DNA from: Lacipirellula limnantheis
GTDB taxonomy: Bacteria; Planctomycetota; Planctomycetia; Pirellulales; Lacipirellulaceae
Direction: 5' to 3'
Length of the DNA: 64,000 nt
NCBI RefSeq assembly: GCF_007746075.1
Contig: NZ_CP036339.1
Location: 6,380,028-6,444,027, forward strand
This document shows positions 37,197 to 44,006 of this stretch, piece after piece. The notes under the pieces are model-generated. The model had not been told where the DNA came from and did no database searches. It was given only the letters and a program-made list of their open reading frames with translations. The translations under genes and the position numbers were made by a program. The stretch's first letter is position 1. Each line of letters begins with the position of its first letter.

Positions 37197-37290
37197 CCCG
37201 TCACCCCGAGGTACCCCGAGGGGTCCGCTCAGCATACCGTCAGTCACGCTTACAGCTGTCACGTCGAGGTACTCCGAGACGTCCGCTCAC
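37197..37290. repeat. Dispersed palindrome family M (double)
   Basis: CCGTCACCCCGAGGTACCCC and GTCACGTCGAGGTACTCCGA in series, each followed by GTCCGCTCA. It touches the stop codon of the monooxygenase gene; the same words recur inside that gene at 38240-38377. Confidence 0.8.
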
Positions 37291-38720
37291 CTCAACGAGG
37301 CCGCCAGCTTCTGCAGCCGCCGCCGATAGCTGTAGTGCTCCACCTCCAGCGTATGCCGCGGCGAACTCACGTACCGCACGCCGCTCCCCAAATCGGGCGT
37401 CTCGCTCGCCTTCAATCGACGAAACTTCTCCGCCCGCGCCGGCCGATGCTCCATCGCCGATAGATAGTTGGCCACCAACTGCGCTTGATAATCGACCAAC
37501 CCAAACTGCCCGCTGTCGGGCTGAATCAACCCAATGCAGAAAAGATCATCGCGCTCGGGATGAAACACGTTCATGAACAGCCGCGGCGATTCGTCCTGCC
37601 AGTTGAGATGCGCCCGATCAATGAATGGAATCGTCACACGATACCCCGTCGCATAAATGACGAGATCGAACTCCGCCGCGCTGCCGTCGATGAACGTCAC
37701 GGTTTGCCCATCGAACCGCTCGACGTCGGGTCGCAGCCCCAGCCGACCGTGACCAACGTGGTGATGAATCTGCGAGTTAAGAATCGGGTGGCTTTCGAAG
37801 AGCCGATGATCCGGCTTGGGCACCCCGGTGCGCCATGCCGGCCCGAGCGCCACATGGCTCACCACGGCGCCGGCCGCGCGCCTGGCCCAGAGCGGCACGC
37901 GCAGCCACAGCAAGAGCTCGTTGCATTGATCGATCGGCCGCCCTCGAAAGAACTTTGGCAGCACGTGGTACGCCCGCCGCGTGCTCAGCACGGCGCTCTC
38001 GGCGTGCAGCGCCGCTTCGCACGCGATGTCGCACCCGCTGTTGCCGCCGCCAACCACCAGCACGCGCTGGCCGCGCAACACGTCACCTGTCTTGAACTGC
38101 GCCGAATGAATCGTCTCGCCCGTGAACTCGCCGGGATACTCCGGCCAGCGCGGATCCCAGTTGTGCCCGTTAGCGATCACCACCCCGCGATAACGCCGCT
38201 CCTCCCCATTCGCTAGCCGAACGATCCATCCCTGCGCCAAGTCACGTCGAGGTACTCCGAGACGTCCGCTCAGCCTACCGCAAGAGTCACCCCGAGGCCG
38301 AACCCTGTCACCCTGAGGTACCCCGAGGGGTCCGCCCCGAGTACCGCTCCCCCCTGACTCCTGACTCCCGACTCCCGCCGGCTCAACCCCCTCCACCCCC
38401 GTCCCAAACTCAATCCGCTCATACAGCCCGAACGCGCGGGCATACTCGCGCAGATAGCGCAGCGCCTGCCGATGACTGGGATACTCCGGCCACTCCTGGG
38501 GCATGGGAAAGTCGCTGTACTCGGTCAGCACTTTCGACGAAACAAGATGAGTCGACGCATAGACGCGGCTGCAGGGCGCTCCGAAGTACCAGTTGCCGCC
38601 GATGTCGTCCTCGCGCTCCAGGCAGTCGAACGGAATTCCCGCCGCGAGAAAATTCTTGGCCGCCGCGATTCCGGACGAGCCGGCCCCAATGATGCAAAAT
38701 TTTTCCGACCGATCGTCCAT
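37287..38720 (-). CDS. Flavin-containing monooxygenase carrying an in-frame repeat insertion
   Basis: FAD-binding FCIIGAGSSGIAAAKNF (8-24), NADPH-binding RVLVVGGGNSGCDIACE, and the FMO motif FTGETIHSAQF are all present, so it should oxygenate a nitrogen or sulfur compound using NADPH and O2. Residues about 115-161 (from GVGSQESGG to VPRRDLAQ) are encoded by dispersed repeat families I and M and are glycine/arginine-rich, unlike the surrounding fold. The insertion keeps frame and lies between VEGVEPA and GWIVRLANGEERRYRGVV, a surface loop by comparison with related enzymes as I recall them. ATG 38720 starts the protein. Confidence 0.88.
   Translation of the reverse strand: MDDRSEKFCIIGAGSSGIAAAKNFLAAGIPFDCLEREDDIGGNWYFGAPCSRVYASTHLVSSKVLTEYSDFPMPQEWPEYPSHRQALRYLREYARAFGLYERIEFGTGVEGVEPAGVGSQESGGSGTRGGPLGVPQGDRVRPRGDSCGRLSGRLGVPRRDLAQGWIVRLANGEERRYRGVVIANGHNWDPRWPEYPGEFTGETIHSAQFKTGDVLRGQRVLVVGGGNSGCDIACEAALHAESAVLSTRRAYHVLPKFFRGRPIDQCNELLLWLRVPLWARRAAGAVVSHVALGPAWRTGVPKPDHRLFESHPILNSQIHHHVGHGRLGLRPDVERFDGQTVTFIDGSAAEFDLVIYATGYRVTIPFIDRAHLNWQDESPRLFMNVFHPERDDLFCIGLIQPDSGQFGLVDYQAQLVANYLSAMEHRPARAEKFRRLKASETPDLGSGVRYVSSPRHTLEVEHYSYRRRLQKLAASLR
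38240..38377. repeat. Repeat families M and I inserted in frame in a monooxygenase gene
   Basis: GTCACGTCGAGGTACTCCGA (also at 37259), TGTCACCCTGAGGTACCCCG, then GACTCCTGACTCCCGACTCC. The whole block of about 138 bases (46 codons) has no stop in the gene's frame. Confidence 0.88.
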
Positions 38721-38834
38721 CGTTGCCCTGCAAAACGCCCCGCCCCTGTCATTTCTAAGCCGCTTTCGCGTCATTCTGGGCGGAGTGAAGAATCTAGCCT
38801 CTAAATCGATGTTTCGTTTTTATTTTCCCAACTA

Positions 38835-38861
38835 TTGACCCGGCAATATAGTTAGTATACA
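38835..38861 (+). promoter_or_regulatory. Possible promoter of the XRE regulator
   Basis: TTGACC (38835-38840) and TATACA (38856-38861), spaced 15 bases, in an AT-rich stretch with several CAC/ACA words (TACACAAAAACACTACA) that could be autoregulatory sites. Confidence 0.35.
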
Positions 38862-38920
38862 CAAAAACACTACACCTCGCATGTACACCACTGACCCTGG
38901 GCAGCTGTAGCCGAAGAACG

Positions 38921-39454
38921 ATGCCCGAAGCCCCTGCCATCGCCCTGCCGACGATGCCTGCTCGCCGAGCCCTCCATGGCGAAAACGTCCACCGCATCAT
39001 GGTGCGGCAGGGCCTGACGCTGCTCGAGGTCGTCGACGCCACTGGTCTCGACGAGCGGACGATCCGCAGCATTCTCCGGGGAACGACCCGGCCTCACGCC
39101 CGCACGCTCCACAAGCTGGCCGCCGGACTCGGCATCGACGCCGACGATCTGTTCGTCAATCCGATCGAGGAAGCGACCCGCTTTGACAGCCGCTCGAACC
39201 CCGCTGCCGCCCGCATTGTCCGTCGCCACCCCGAGTTGTTCGCCGATTGGACGCCCGCCGATTTCCAAGAGTATTTCAGCCGCGTCGGCGTCGGCGGCGA
39301 ACTAACCGAAGAGGGAGCCCTCGCCTACGCCGCCGTCACCAATCGTCGTCGCGAACTGCTGACTCAAGTCGCCGTCATCCTCGAAAGCGCCGAATCCGAA
39401 CACCTCCGCGAAATCGTCGACATGCTCTACCGCCGGGTGACCGTGAGCGAATGA
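38921..39454 (+). CDS. XRE-family helix-turn-helix regulator
   Basis: 177 residues. The N-terminal Cro/C1-type domain is NVHRIMVRQGLTLLEVVDAT then GLDERTIRSILRGTTRPHAR and LHKLAAGLGIDADDLF, which ends the domain at about residue 85. The C-terminal half (ELFADWTPADFQEYFSRVG) may be a dimerisation or sensor region. The stop codon TGA is formed inside a GAATGAC tandem repeat. It lies beside the end of the phage-head cluster and is convergent with it; a role in controlling that cluster is possible but not shown. Confidence 0.85.
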   Translation: MPEAPAIALPTMPARRALHGENVHRIMVRQGLTLLEVVDATGLDERTIRSILRGTTRPHARTLHKLAAGLGIDADDLFVNPIEEATRFDSRSNPAAARIVRRHPELFADWTPADFQEYFSRVGVGGELTEEGALAYAAVTNRRRELLTQVAVILESAESEHLREIVDMLYRRVTVSE

Positions 39455-39562
39455 CGAATGACGAATGACGAATGACGAAAAGTTAGCCCTCATCCAGCAT
39501 CAAGCAACCAGCAACTAGCATCTCCTTCCATTCGTCATTCATCATTTATTCATTCGTCATTA
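39449..39562. repeat. Tandem and inverted GAATGAC repeat (family K)
   Basis: Four head-to-tail GAATGAC units at the left and TTCGTCATTCATCATTTATT plus CATTCGTCATT at the right form inverted arms around ATCAAGCAACCAGCAACTAG. It overlaps the 3' end of the regulator gene. Confidence 0.85.
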
Positions 39563-39772
39563 TCAGGTAGTTCCCTGAGAACGCACCTCAAACGGCTCGT
39601 ACTCTCCCAGCTTCCGATCACACCAATCCACCGTTCGCTCCAGCGCCGCCAAGAGCGGCGCCCATGCGATCTCCTCGCCATTGACCGTAATTGTCGGCCC
39701 GCTCGTGGCCAACAGCGCCTCCATCTGCGCGATCGCCTGCTCACGCATCGCCACAATCTGTTCCGCGTTCAT
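39563..39772 (-). CDS. Small phage-associated protein downstream of the capsid gene
   Basis: 69 residues, MNAEQIVAMREQAIAQMEAL then TVNGEEIAWAPLLAALE and a C-terminal EYEPFEVRSQGTT. Short proteins with this plan (helix, T-ingredient hairpin, helix, EPFE-RS-G-T end) are, as I recall, found right after capsid genes in tailed-phage head modules. It is transcribed in the same direction as the capsid gene and is the last visible gene of the head cluster. Confidence 0.65.
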   Translation of the reverse strand: MNAEQIVAMREQAIAQMEALLATSGPTITVNGEEIAWAPLLAALERTVDWCDRKLGEYEPFEVRSQGTT

Positions 39773-39790
39773 CGCTCGCTCCTGTAAAAA

Positions 39791-39862
39791 GTCATTCTGA
39801 GCGCAGCGAAGGATCTAGCGCGCCAAACGAGCTTCCAAATTCGTCACTGCGCTCCGAATGAC
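39791..39862. repeat. Dispersed palindrome family M
   Basis: GTCATTCTGAGCGCAGCGAA and, inverted, GTCACTGCGCTCCGAATGAC. Confidence 0.82.
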
Positions 39863-40205
39863 GACTCGTCTCCCGCCGCCCCCGCCACACAGAAAAAGGC
39901 CGGCAGCCCCGACGCTCCCCAACGTCGAGGCTGCCAAGCCAACCGCCGGTCCCGCGCACCTGCCGCAAGTCGCCAGACCGCCCGCCCAATCCAGCAACAA
40001 CGGGCCAGCATCAAAGGACCGACGGCGCCCCCTCCGCTCACCTACTTACCTACTTACCTACTTACCTACTCACCTAATCACCTAATCACCAACTCACCTA
40101 ATCACCTAATCACCTAATCACCTAATCACCAGCAGTCAGGAGTCAGTAAATAACGCTGACGCCCACTCCCCGCACCCTTTTTTGACTCCTGACTCCTCCT
40201 CCCTC
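39863..40205. repeat. Gene-free stretch with CCTACTTA/CCTAATCA tandem array and family I palindrome
   Basis: The 40039-40130 part is a degenerate tandem of 8-9-base units (CACCTACTTAC, CACCTAATCA). The 40133-40199 part has CAGTCAGGAGTCAG and the inverse TGACTCCTGACTCC. No spacers of uniform length are present, so this is not a CRISPR array. No gene is seen between the small phage protein and the capsid fragment. Confidence 0.75.
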
Positions 40206-40538
40206 CTACCCGGTGCACTTCACCACATACCGCGGGTTCAACACCGCCGCCGCGCCGCGCTCGCTCGCCTTAAACCGCAGCACCACGTCGTTGTTGAATT
40301 CCGCTTCGCTTCCCAGCGGCGCCTGCGTGACCGTGATCGGCCAGTTCTCCATATAGGCAAACGCCTTTTTGAAGTCGCCGATAAACCACCACTTCTTGGC
40401 ATCAACGGCCGCCACGCCCGACGCGAGAATCCGCCGATATGCCAAACGGCTCTCATGGACGCGGTAGTTCCCCAGTGGATTGGCCGCCGTCGTCGCCGTC
40501 GCCGCCCCGCTGCCGGTGTAGGTGATCTCCGCCGCATT
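40206..40538 (-). pseudogene. C-terminal fragment of the split major capsid protein
   Basis: Translates as AAEITYTGSGAATATTAANP ... FNNDVVLRFKASERGAAAVL ... RYVVKCTG, the end of a phage major capsid protein. It lacks an N-terminal part; that part lies at 52844-53674 on the same strand. Joining the two halves across the CGCATT repeat keeps frame (HRVFNA then AEITYTG). An in-frame GTG at 40562 inside the insertion might allow translation of this fragment alone. Confidence 0.9.
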
Positions 40539-40561
40539 CACTAACCGACTCTTGTAACACA
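40533..40561. other. Attachment site, left junction
   Basis: Core CGCATT followed inside the element by GACTCTTGTAACACA (40547-40561), which is the inverted counterpart of the arm at the right end. Outside lies capsid-gene sequence. Confidence 0.8.
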
Positions 40562-40639
40562 CTAGGTTTCGTGCTCAACGGCGAGACTCCGGTGGAGCGG
40601 TACACCATCCCGCACTCCAAGGCGAGGAACGCCGTCTAA
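40538..40639 (+). other. Displaced 3' end of the integrase gene
   Basis: Read in the frame that would follow the integrase across the core in a circular form, this stretch encodes SLTDSCNTLGF...PHSKARNAV and then TAA (40637-40639). In the integrated state it is separated from the integrase gene by the whole element. Confidence 0.75.
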
Positions 40640-40881
40640 CGCTTGGCGCAAGCAAACAGGCTCTAGGACACGGACCCACAACTAACGCAATGCGCCAACG
40701 CGTCTCGCGTTCCTACAAGACCTTGTTGAATTCCAAATGACATACTGGACCAAAACGGATGCCTGTGTGACCATTACCACCACACGCGGGGGCAAGGGTA
40801 GCTCCCTAACGCCGGACTCCCAGACGGCCGCCCCCGCGTTTCTTCGATTCTGGGGCTGGGAGAAACTGGGAGACCTACCGC
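40640..40881. other. Non-coding stretch at the left end of the element
   Basis: No supported gene; a frame from 40737 runs on as an out-of-frame shadow of the next gene. GGGAGA ahead of 40882 is that gene's ribosome-binding site. Confidence 0.4.
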
Positions 40882-41592
40882 ATGGAAGCGGAACCACTTA
40901 CGCCAATTCAACGGCGCCTCGCCGCCAAATATCCGGATTCACCTCCTGGCATCGCCAGCCACTTCCTACATGCGCTCGCCGACCGGGAGCCCTGTCCCTA
41001 CGTCCTCCACGCCCGCGTCTCGTCGCTGTCCCAGGGTTACCGCAAGAACCTCCCACCGCAGGTCTCCGTCGTGCGAGACGCGGCCCTGGAGCGTGGATTC
41101 CGTCTAATTGAGGTCGTCGAGGAAGAGGGACCCGGCTGGCGTACCGAATGGGGGTTTGACCGGTACCTGCTGGAGCGGTCGATTGCCATGGCACGGGAGC
41201 ACAACGGGATTGTGCTATTCGAGTCGACCGACCGCGCGATCAGGCCCTACGGCTACAACGGCCGAATCAATCCCGGTCAGCAGCCTACGAAGTTCGAATT
41301 TGAGCTGTTGATGCAATTGACCGATGGCGTGCCTCTCGTCACGGTCTACGATCCCGATATGGATTGGCGGGAGGTGAAGTCTCGTCAGACCCGCCGCGGC
41401 CAGGAGGGTAAGAATGCTCGCGGTGGCCGTCCAGTAAAAACGCAGCCGGGCGACAAGAAGCGGCGCCGGGGCCTACTAGAGCCGCGAGCCCGCCGGTTGC
41501 ATGAGCTCGGCTACTCGAAGGCTGATCTGGCCGCGATGTTGGGCATACCAGAGAGCACTCTACGCAACTGGATTCGAGAGTGGCGGAATTGA
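40882..41592 (+). CDS. Resolvase-like protein with C-terminal helix-turn-helix
   Basis: 236 residues. The region YVLHARVSSLSQGYRKNLPP matches the start of the serine-recombinase catalytic domain (ARVS, likely Ser47), and RSIAMAREHNGIVLFESTDR resembles the following helix and strand, but the rest of the catalytic domain is divergent and the expected R-rich helix is weak. The C-terminus RRLHELGYSKADLAAMLGIP-ESTLRNW is a clear helix-turn-helix. GGGAGA eight bases ahead of the ATG supports the start. It could be a resolvase or a DNA-binding regulator derived from one. Confidence 0.72.
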   Translation: MEAEPLTPIQRRLAAKYPDSPPGIASHFLHALADREPCPYVLHARVSSLSQGYRKNLPPQVSVVRDAALERGFRLIEVVEEEGPGWRTEWGFDRYLLERSIAMAREHNGIVLFESTDRAIRPYGYNGRINPGQQPTKFEFELLMQLTDGVPLVTVYDPDMDWREVKSRQTRRGQEGKNARGGRPVKTQPGDKKRRRGLLEPRARRLHELGYSKADLAAMLGIPESTLRNWIREWRN

Positions 41593-41700
41593 GGGGGGAC
41601 CATTCCTGTGCCTGAGAATGGCAACTGCCAGACGGGAGATACTGGGAATCTGGGGATTCACCGACGCAAGCAGAGGTTTCCGGTCGAACGTAAACCGTTG

Positions 41701-41760
41701 TATTAAAACACCCCTCCTTACAACACAACACCCCCCATTTACACCTCACTCCATACCCCT
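41701..41760 (+). other. Sixty-base G-free, C-rich tract
   Basis: No guanine occurs in 60 consecutive bases, with runs such as ACACCCCTCC and ACACCCCCCA. Long C-rich, G-poor RNA is the property of Rho-utilisation sites, and this lies just downstream of the resolvase-like gene. Confidence 0.5.
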
Positions 41761-41826
41761 GTTCTGTATACCCCACTCCATTAGGTAAACTACTTACAAG
41801 ACGGCGCCTACGTTGTTGGGGACGAC

Positions 41827-42180
41827 ATGCGGTTTCATTCCTTTATCCGATTCCGCTATTCGCTGCGAGCCTTGCTCGTGGTGATGACGCTGCTCGCTCT
41901 TTTCTTTTGGTATCACATCGACTGGATTAAGCAGCGACGAGCCTCGCTCGCTCAGGAGAACATCAAGAGTTTCGGGCAGTCCCCCAATGATGCACAGCCG
42001 TCGGCTCCGGGGCTACTTTGGCTTTTCGGCGAACCGGGCTACGGCAATATCACCGTCGAGAATGGAGATGGCTCAGTGGACGTTGAGCAGCTTCAGAACT
42101 TATTTCCGGAATCGGGGATGATGGTGTTCGGTGACAACGACTTTTTTCCACAAGTCTTGAAGCCGAAACTCAAACGGTAA
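41827..42180 (+). CDS. Small planctomycete membrane-anchored protein, paralogue 1 of 3
   Basis: 117 residues: basic start, then YSLRALLVVMTLLALFFWYH, one membrane helix, then IDWIKQRRASL and a soluble domain containing APGLLWLFGEPGYGNITVE. The ALLVLMTLLAL-type helix followed by W-x-x-QRR is a common planctomycete architecture of unknown role. Two further copies follow immediately with the same plan, so this is a tandem gene family. Confidence 0.8.
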   Translation: MRFHSFIRFRYSLRALLVVMTLLALFFWYHIDWIKQRRASLAQENIKSFGQSPNDAQPSAPGLLWLFGEPGYGNITVENGDGSVDVEQLQNLFPESGMMVFGDNDFFPQVLKPKLKR

Positions 42181-42192
42181 GCCTACCAGCCC

Positions 42193-42543
42193 ATGAAACC
42201 GCGTTTCACTATCCGTGCCATCCTGATTCTGATGACGCTCCTCGCTATTTTCCTTGGCTATCACATCAACTGGATTCATCAGCGTAGTGCAGCGATTGAG
42301 GACGGCTGGATCGCCGAGGTCCACAACTATTGGACCCCTGATGACCCTCACATCGCAGCTCCAGGCCTGCTTGGGCTTTTTGGACAGCACGGGTATGGCA
42401 GGCTTACTGTGATTCTTAGCAGTGACGACGATCCTCTGCTCTCCAAAGCAGCATCACTTTTCCCAGAAGCTAGCCTTAATTCTTGGGTGGGCCCCGTCCC
42501 ACCCAAGAACCAGCGGTGGCCCTACCGCCCGTGGGTCAATTAA
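42193..42543 (+). CDS. Small planctomycete membrane-anchored protein, paralogue 2 of 3
   Basis: 116 residues, FTIRAILILMTLLAIFLGYH then INWIHQRSAAI and a soluble part with APGLLGLFGQHGYGRLTVIL, parallel to its neighbours (PGLL-LFGxxGYG). Starts 13 bases after the previous stop. Function unknown. Confidence 0.8.
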   Translation: MKPRFTIRAILILMTLLAIFLGYHINWIHQRSAAIEDGWIAEVHNYWTPDDPHIAAPGLLGLFGQHGYGRLTVILSSDDDPLLSKAASLFPEASLNSWVGPVPPKNQRWPYRPWVN

Positions 42544-42562
42544 GGGAAGTGAAGCGATTGCC

Positions 42563-42892
42563 ATGACCTTGCAAGCGCTCAAGCCTAGATTCCGTTTCAC
42601 CATCCGAGCTCTGCTCGTGCTGATGACGCTGCTGGCCCTGTGGTGTGCCTACAGCATGAATTGGATACGCCAGCGCCGAGAGCTCGTCAGATCCGGAGTC
42701 GTAAAGCCGGCCATGACAAGTAAAGGCTTGCACGCAGTCACACCTGGATGGCTTGGCATGTTTGGCGAGCCCGGATATTTCAGCCTGATGGTAGACGCAC
42801 CGCACGGCAGCCCCGAGTTCGATCGCATCCAAGCTCTCTTTTCTGAAGCCAGATGTACGGGGAACCTTACGCAGAGTGGAAATCCATTCTAG
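42563..42892 (+). CDS. Small planctomycete membrane-anchored protein, paralogue 3 of 3
   Basis: 109 residues from ATG 42563: FRFTIRALLVLMTLLALWCA, MNWIRQRREL and TPGWLGMFGEPGYFSLMVDA match the preceding two genes. It ends in a different, shorter tail (GNLTQSGNPF). The family is present as a tandem triplet with unequal divergence. Function unknown. Confidence 0.78.
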   Translation: MTLQALKPRFRFTIRALLVLMTLLALWCAYSMNWIRQRRELVRSGVVKPAMTSKGLHAVTPGWLGMFGEPGYFSLMVDAPHGSPEFDRIQALFSEARCTGNLTQSGNPF

Positions 42893-42896
42893 CCAC

Positions 42897-43175
42897 TCAG
42901 GCTTCCTTGTCCTCAATACGCTTTGAGTCAGTTGTACTTGAACTTCGCGTAATTGAACTCCACCCCGGCCATACGATGGATGTAGGGGGAACGTCATGGA
43001 CGACGGCGAAAATTCCCCAGCTCAACAGCCCGAGCATGCTGATGTCAGCATAGTCGATGTCGGCACCGCATATCTTGGCACCGACGGCGACGAACAGCAT
43101 GCCAAAACTCGACAGGAGACACGTGTAGGATGCACGCCCAGGAGTGCGACTCCGCTTAGAAGGGGATTTCGTCAT
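42897..43175 (-). CDS. Small two-helix membrane protein
   Basis: 92 residues with hydrophobic segments YTCLLSSFGMLFVAVGAKI and ISMLGLLSWGIFAVVHDV, a basic start and a polar tail. AAGGAGG eight bases before ATG 43175 is an excellent ribosome-binding site. It overlaps the end of the upstream gene by 20 bases, so the two are coupled. No family recognised. Confidence 0.75.
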   Translation of the reverse strand: MTKSPSKRSRTPGRASYTCLLSSFGMLFVAVGAKICGADIDYADISMLGLLSWGIFAVVHDVPPTSIVWPGWSSITRSSSTTDSKRIEDKEA

Positions 43176-43677
43176 CAGGGAACCCTCCTTCCGTCGAGGG
43201 GTCGAAACCATCCAATGACTTTCGCTCTTTCTCCTCCGCGGGAGTTTCAAATCGACGATCTTTCCCAGCAACTGTGAAGTCAAGAAACGACAGCGTGGCT
43301 AGAGATTTAAGCGCTTCGTCTACACGCTCGTTCTTGCTGTAGATGTGCTCAACCAACCGGTCAAAAAGTTCAGGAAGGCGTTTTGCAGCTTCAGCCTTTA
43401 ATGAAATGGGGGCCCTTACGACCTCAACGAGGCTCTTGTCCTCGCCTCCCCAGTGCCGGATATGGAGTTTCCAAAGCTTTCCCACTCGGTCCAATGACAA
43501 TTGATATTCGTCATGCTGAGCGTCCGTTGAAACCTCAATCTTTCCAGGCATCGCCGCCAAGAAATCTTCTGCTTGGATCAGCAGATCAGAGAGCAGTGTG
43601 GCTTTCTCTGAAAAACGCTGAGACTGTTCTCTCAGCGCTATGAGCGCAGCTTCGCCCATGGGCCTATCATTGGCCAT
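43156..43677 (-). CDS. Hypothetical protein ending in an SSB-like acidic tip
   Basis: 173 residues. The body (helical start ALIALREQSQRFSEKATLLS, then a strand-rich centre DEYQLSLDRVGKLWKLHIRH) matches no family I know and shows no OB-fold signature. The C-terminus is a glycine/proline/acidic linker ending GGFPDDEIPF, almost the DDDIPF tip by which single-stranded-DNA-binding proteins recruit repair and replication enzymes. It is coupled to the downstream small membrane protein. A role in steering host replication or repair proteins is inference. Confidence 0.72.
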   Translation of the reverse strand: MANDRPMGEAALIALREQSQRFSEKATLLSDLLIQAEDFLAAMPGKIEVSTDAQHDEYQLSLDRVGKLWKLHIRHWGGEDKSLVEVVRAPISLKAEAAKRLPELFDRLVEHIYSKNERVDEALKSLATLSFLDFTVAGKDRRFETPAEEKERKSLDGFDPSTEGGFPDDEIPF

Positions 43678-44006
43678 CTTTGCAACTCCTTGGATATAAG
43701 TCCGCTACAACAGCATCGTTGCCATACGGTGCAACCAACTGGTTACGCAGTTAGCCTCGGCAAATCATCTCGCCAGCACCGGAAAAGTGAGAGTGCTCTC
43801 GAAGAGAGTAGACCCACTATCAAGTTAGCATTTTTGCATCCCCGCCAGAATTGGCAATACCACCCAGTGGCAGAAAGTCGGCAATGGGGCGCCGGAGCGC
43901 CCATTTACTATCAGCGACGACTATAACCCTGTAACGCCCCTGCTGTGGGGCACAGTGATGATCGCAAATGTCCATTGAGTGGACATTTCGAAAAAGGGCT
44001 CGATGA
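43678..44006. promoter_or_regulatory. Divergent intergenic region with palindromic operator-like site
   Basis: Between two divergent genes. AAATGTCCA-TTGAG-TGGACATTT (43966-43988) is a perfect 9-base inverted repeat 18 bases ahead of the TGT-like gene, and GCCCC/GGGGC forms a small hairpin at 43936-43951. It probably holds both promoters. Confidence 0.55.

Noticed and set aside
40039-40130. CCTACTTA/CCTAATCA tandem array as a CRISPR
   Set aside because: Units are 8-9 bases with no spacers and no cas genes nearby; it is a degenerate microsatellite.
40737-41111. 124-residue frame at the left end of the satellite
   Set aside because: Most of it overlaps the resolvase-like gene in another frame; no ribosome-binding site.
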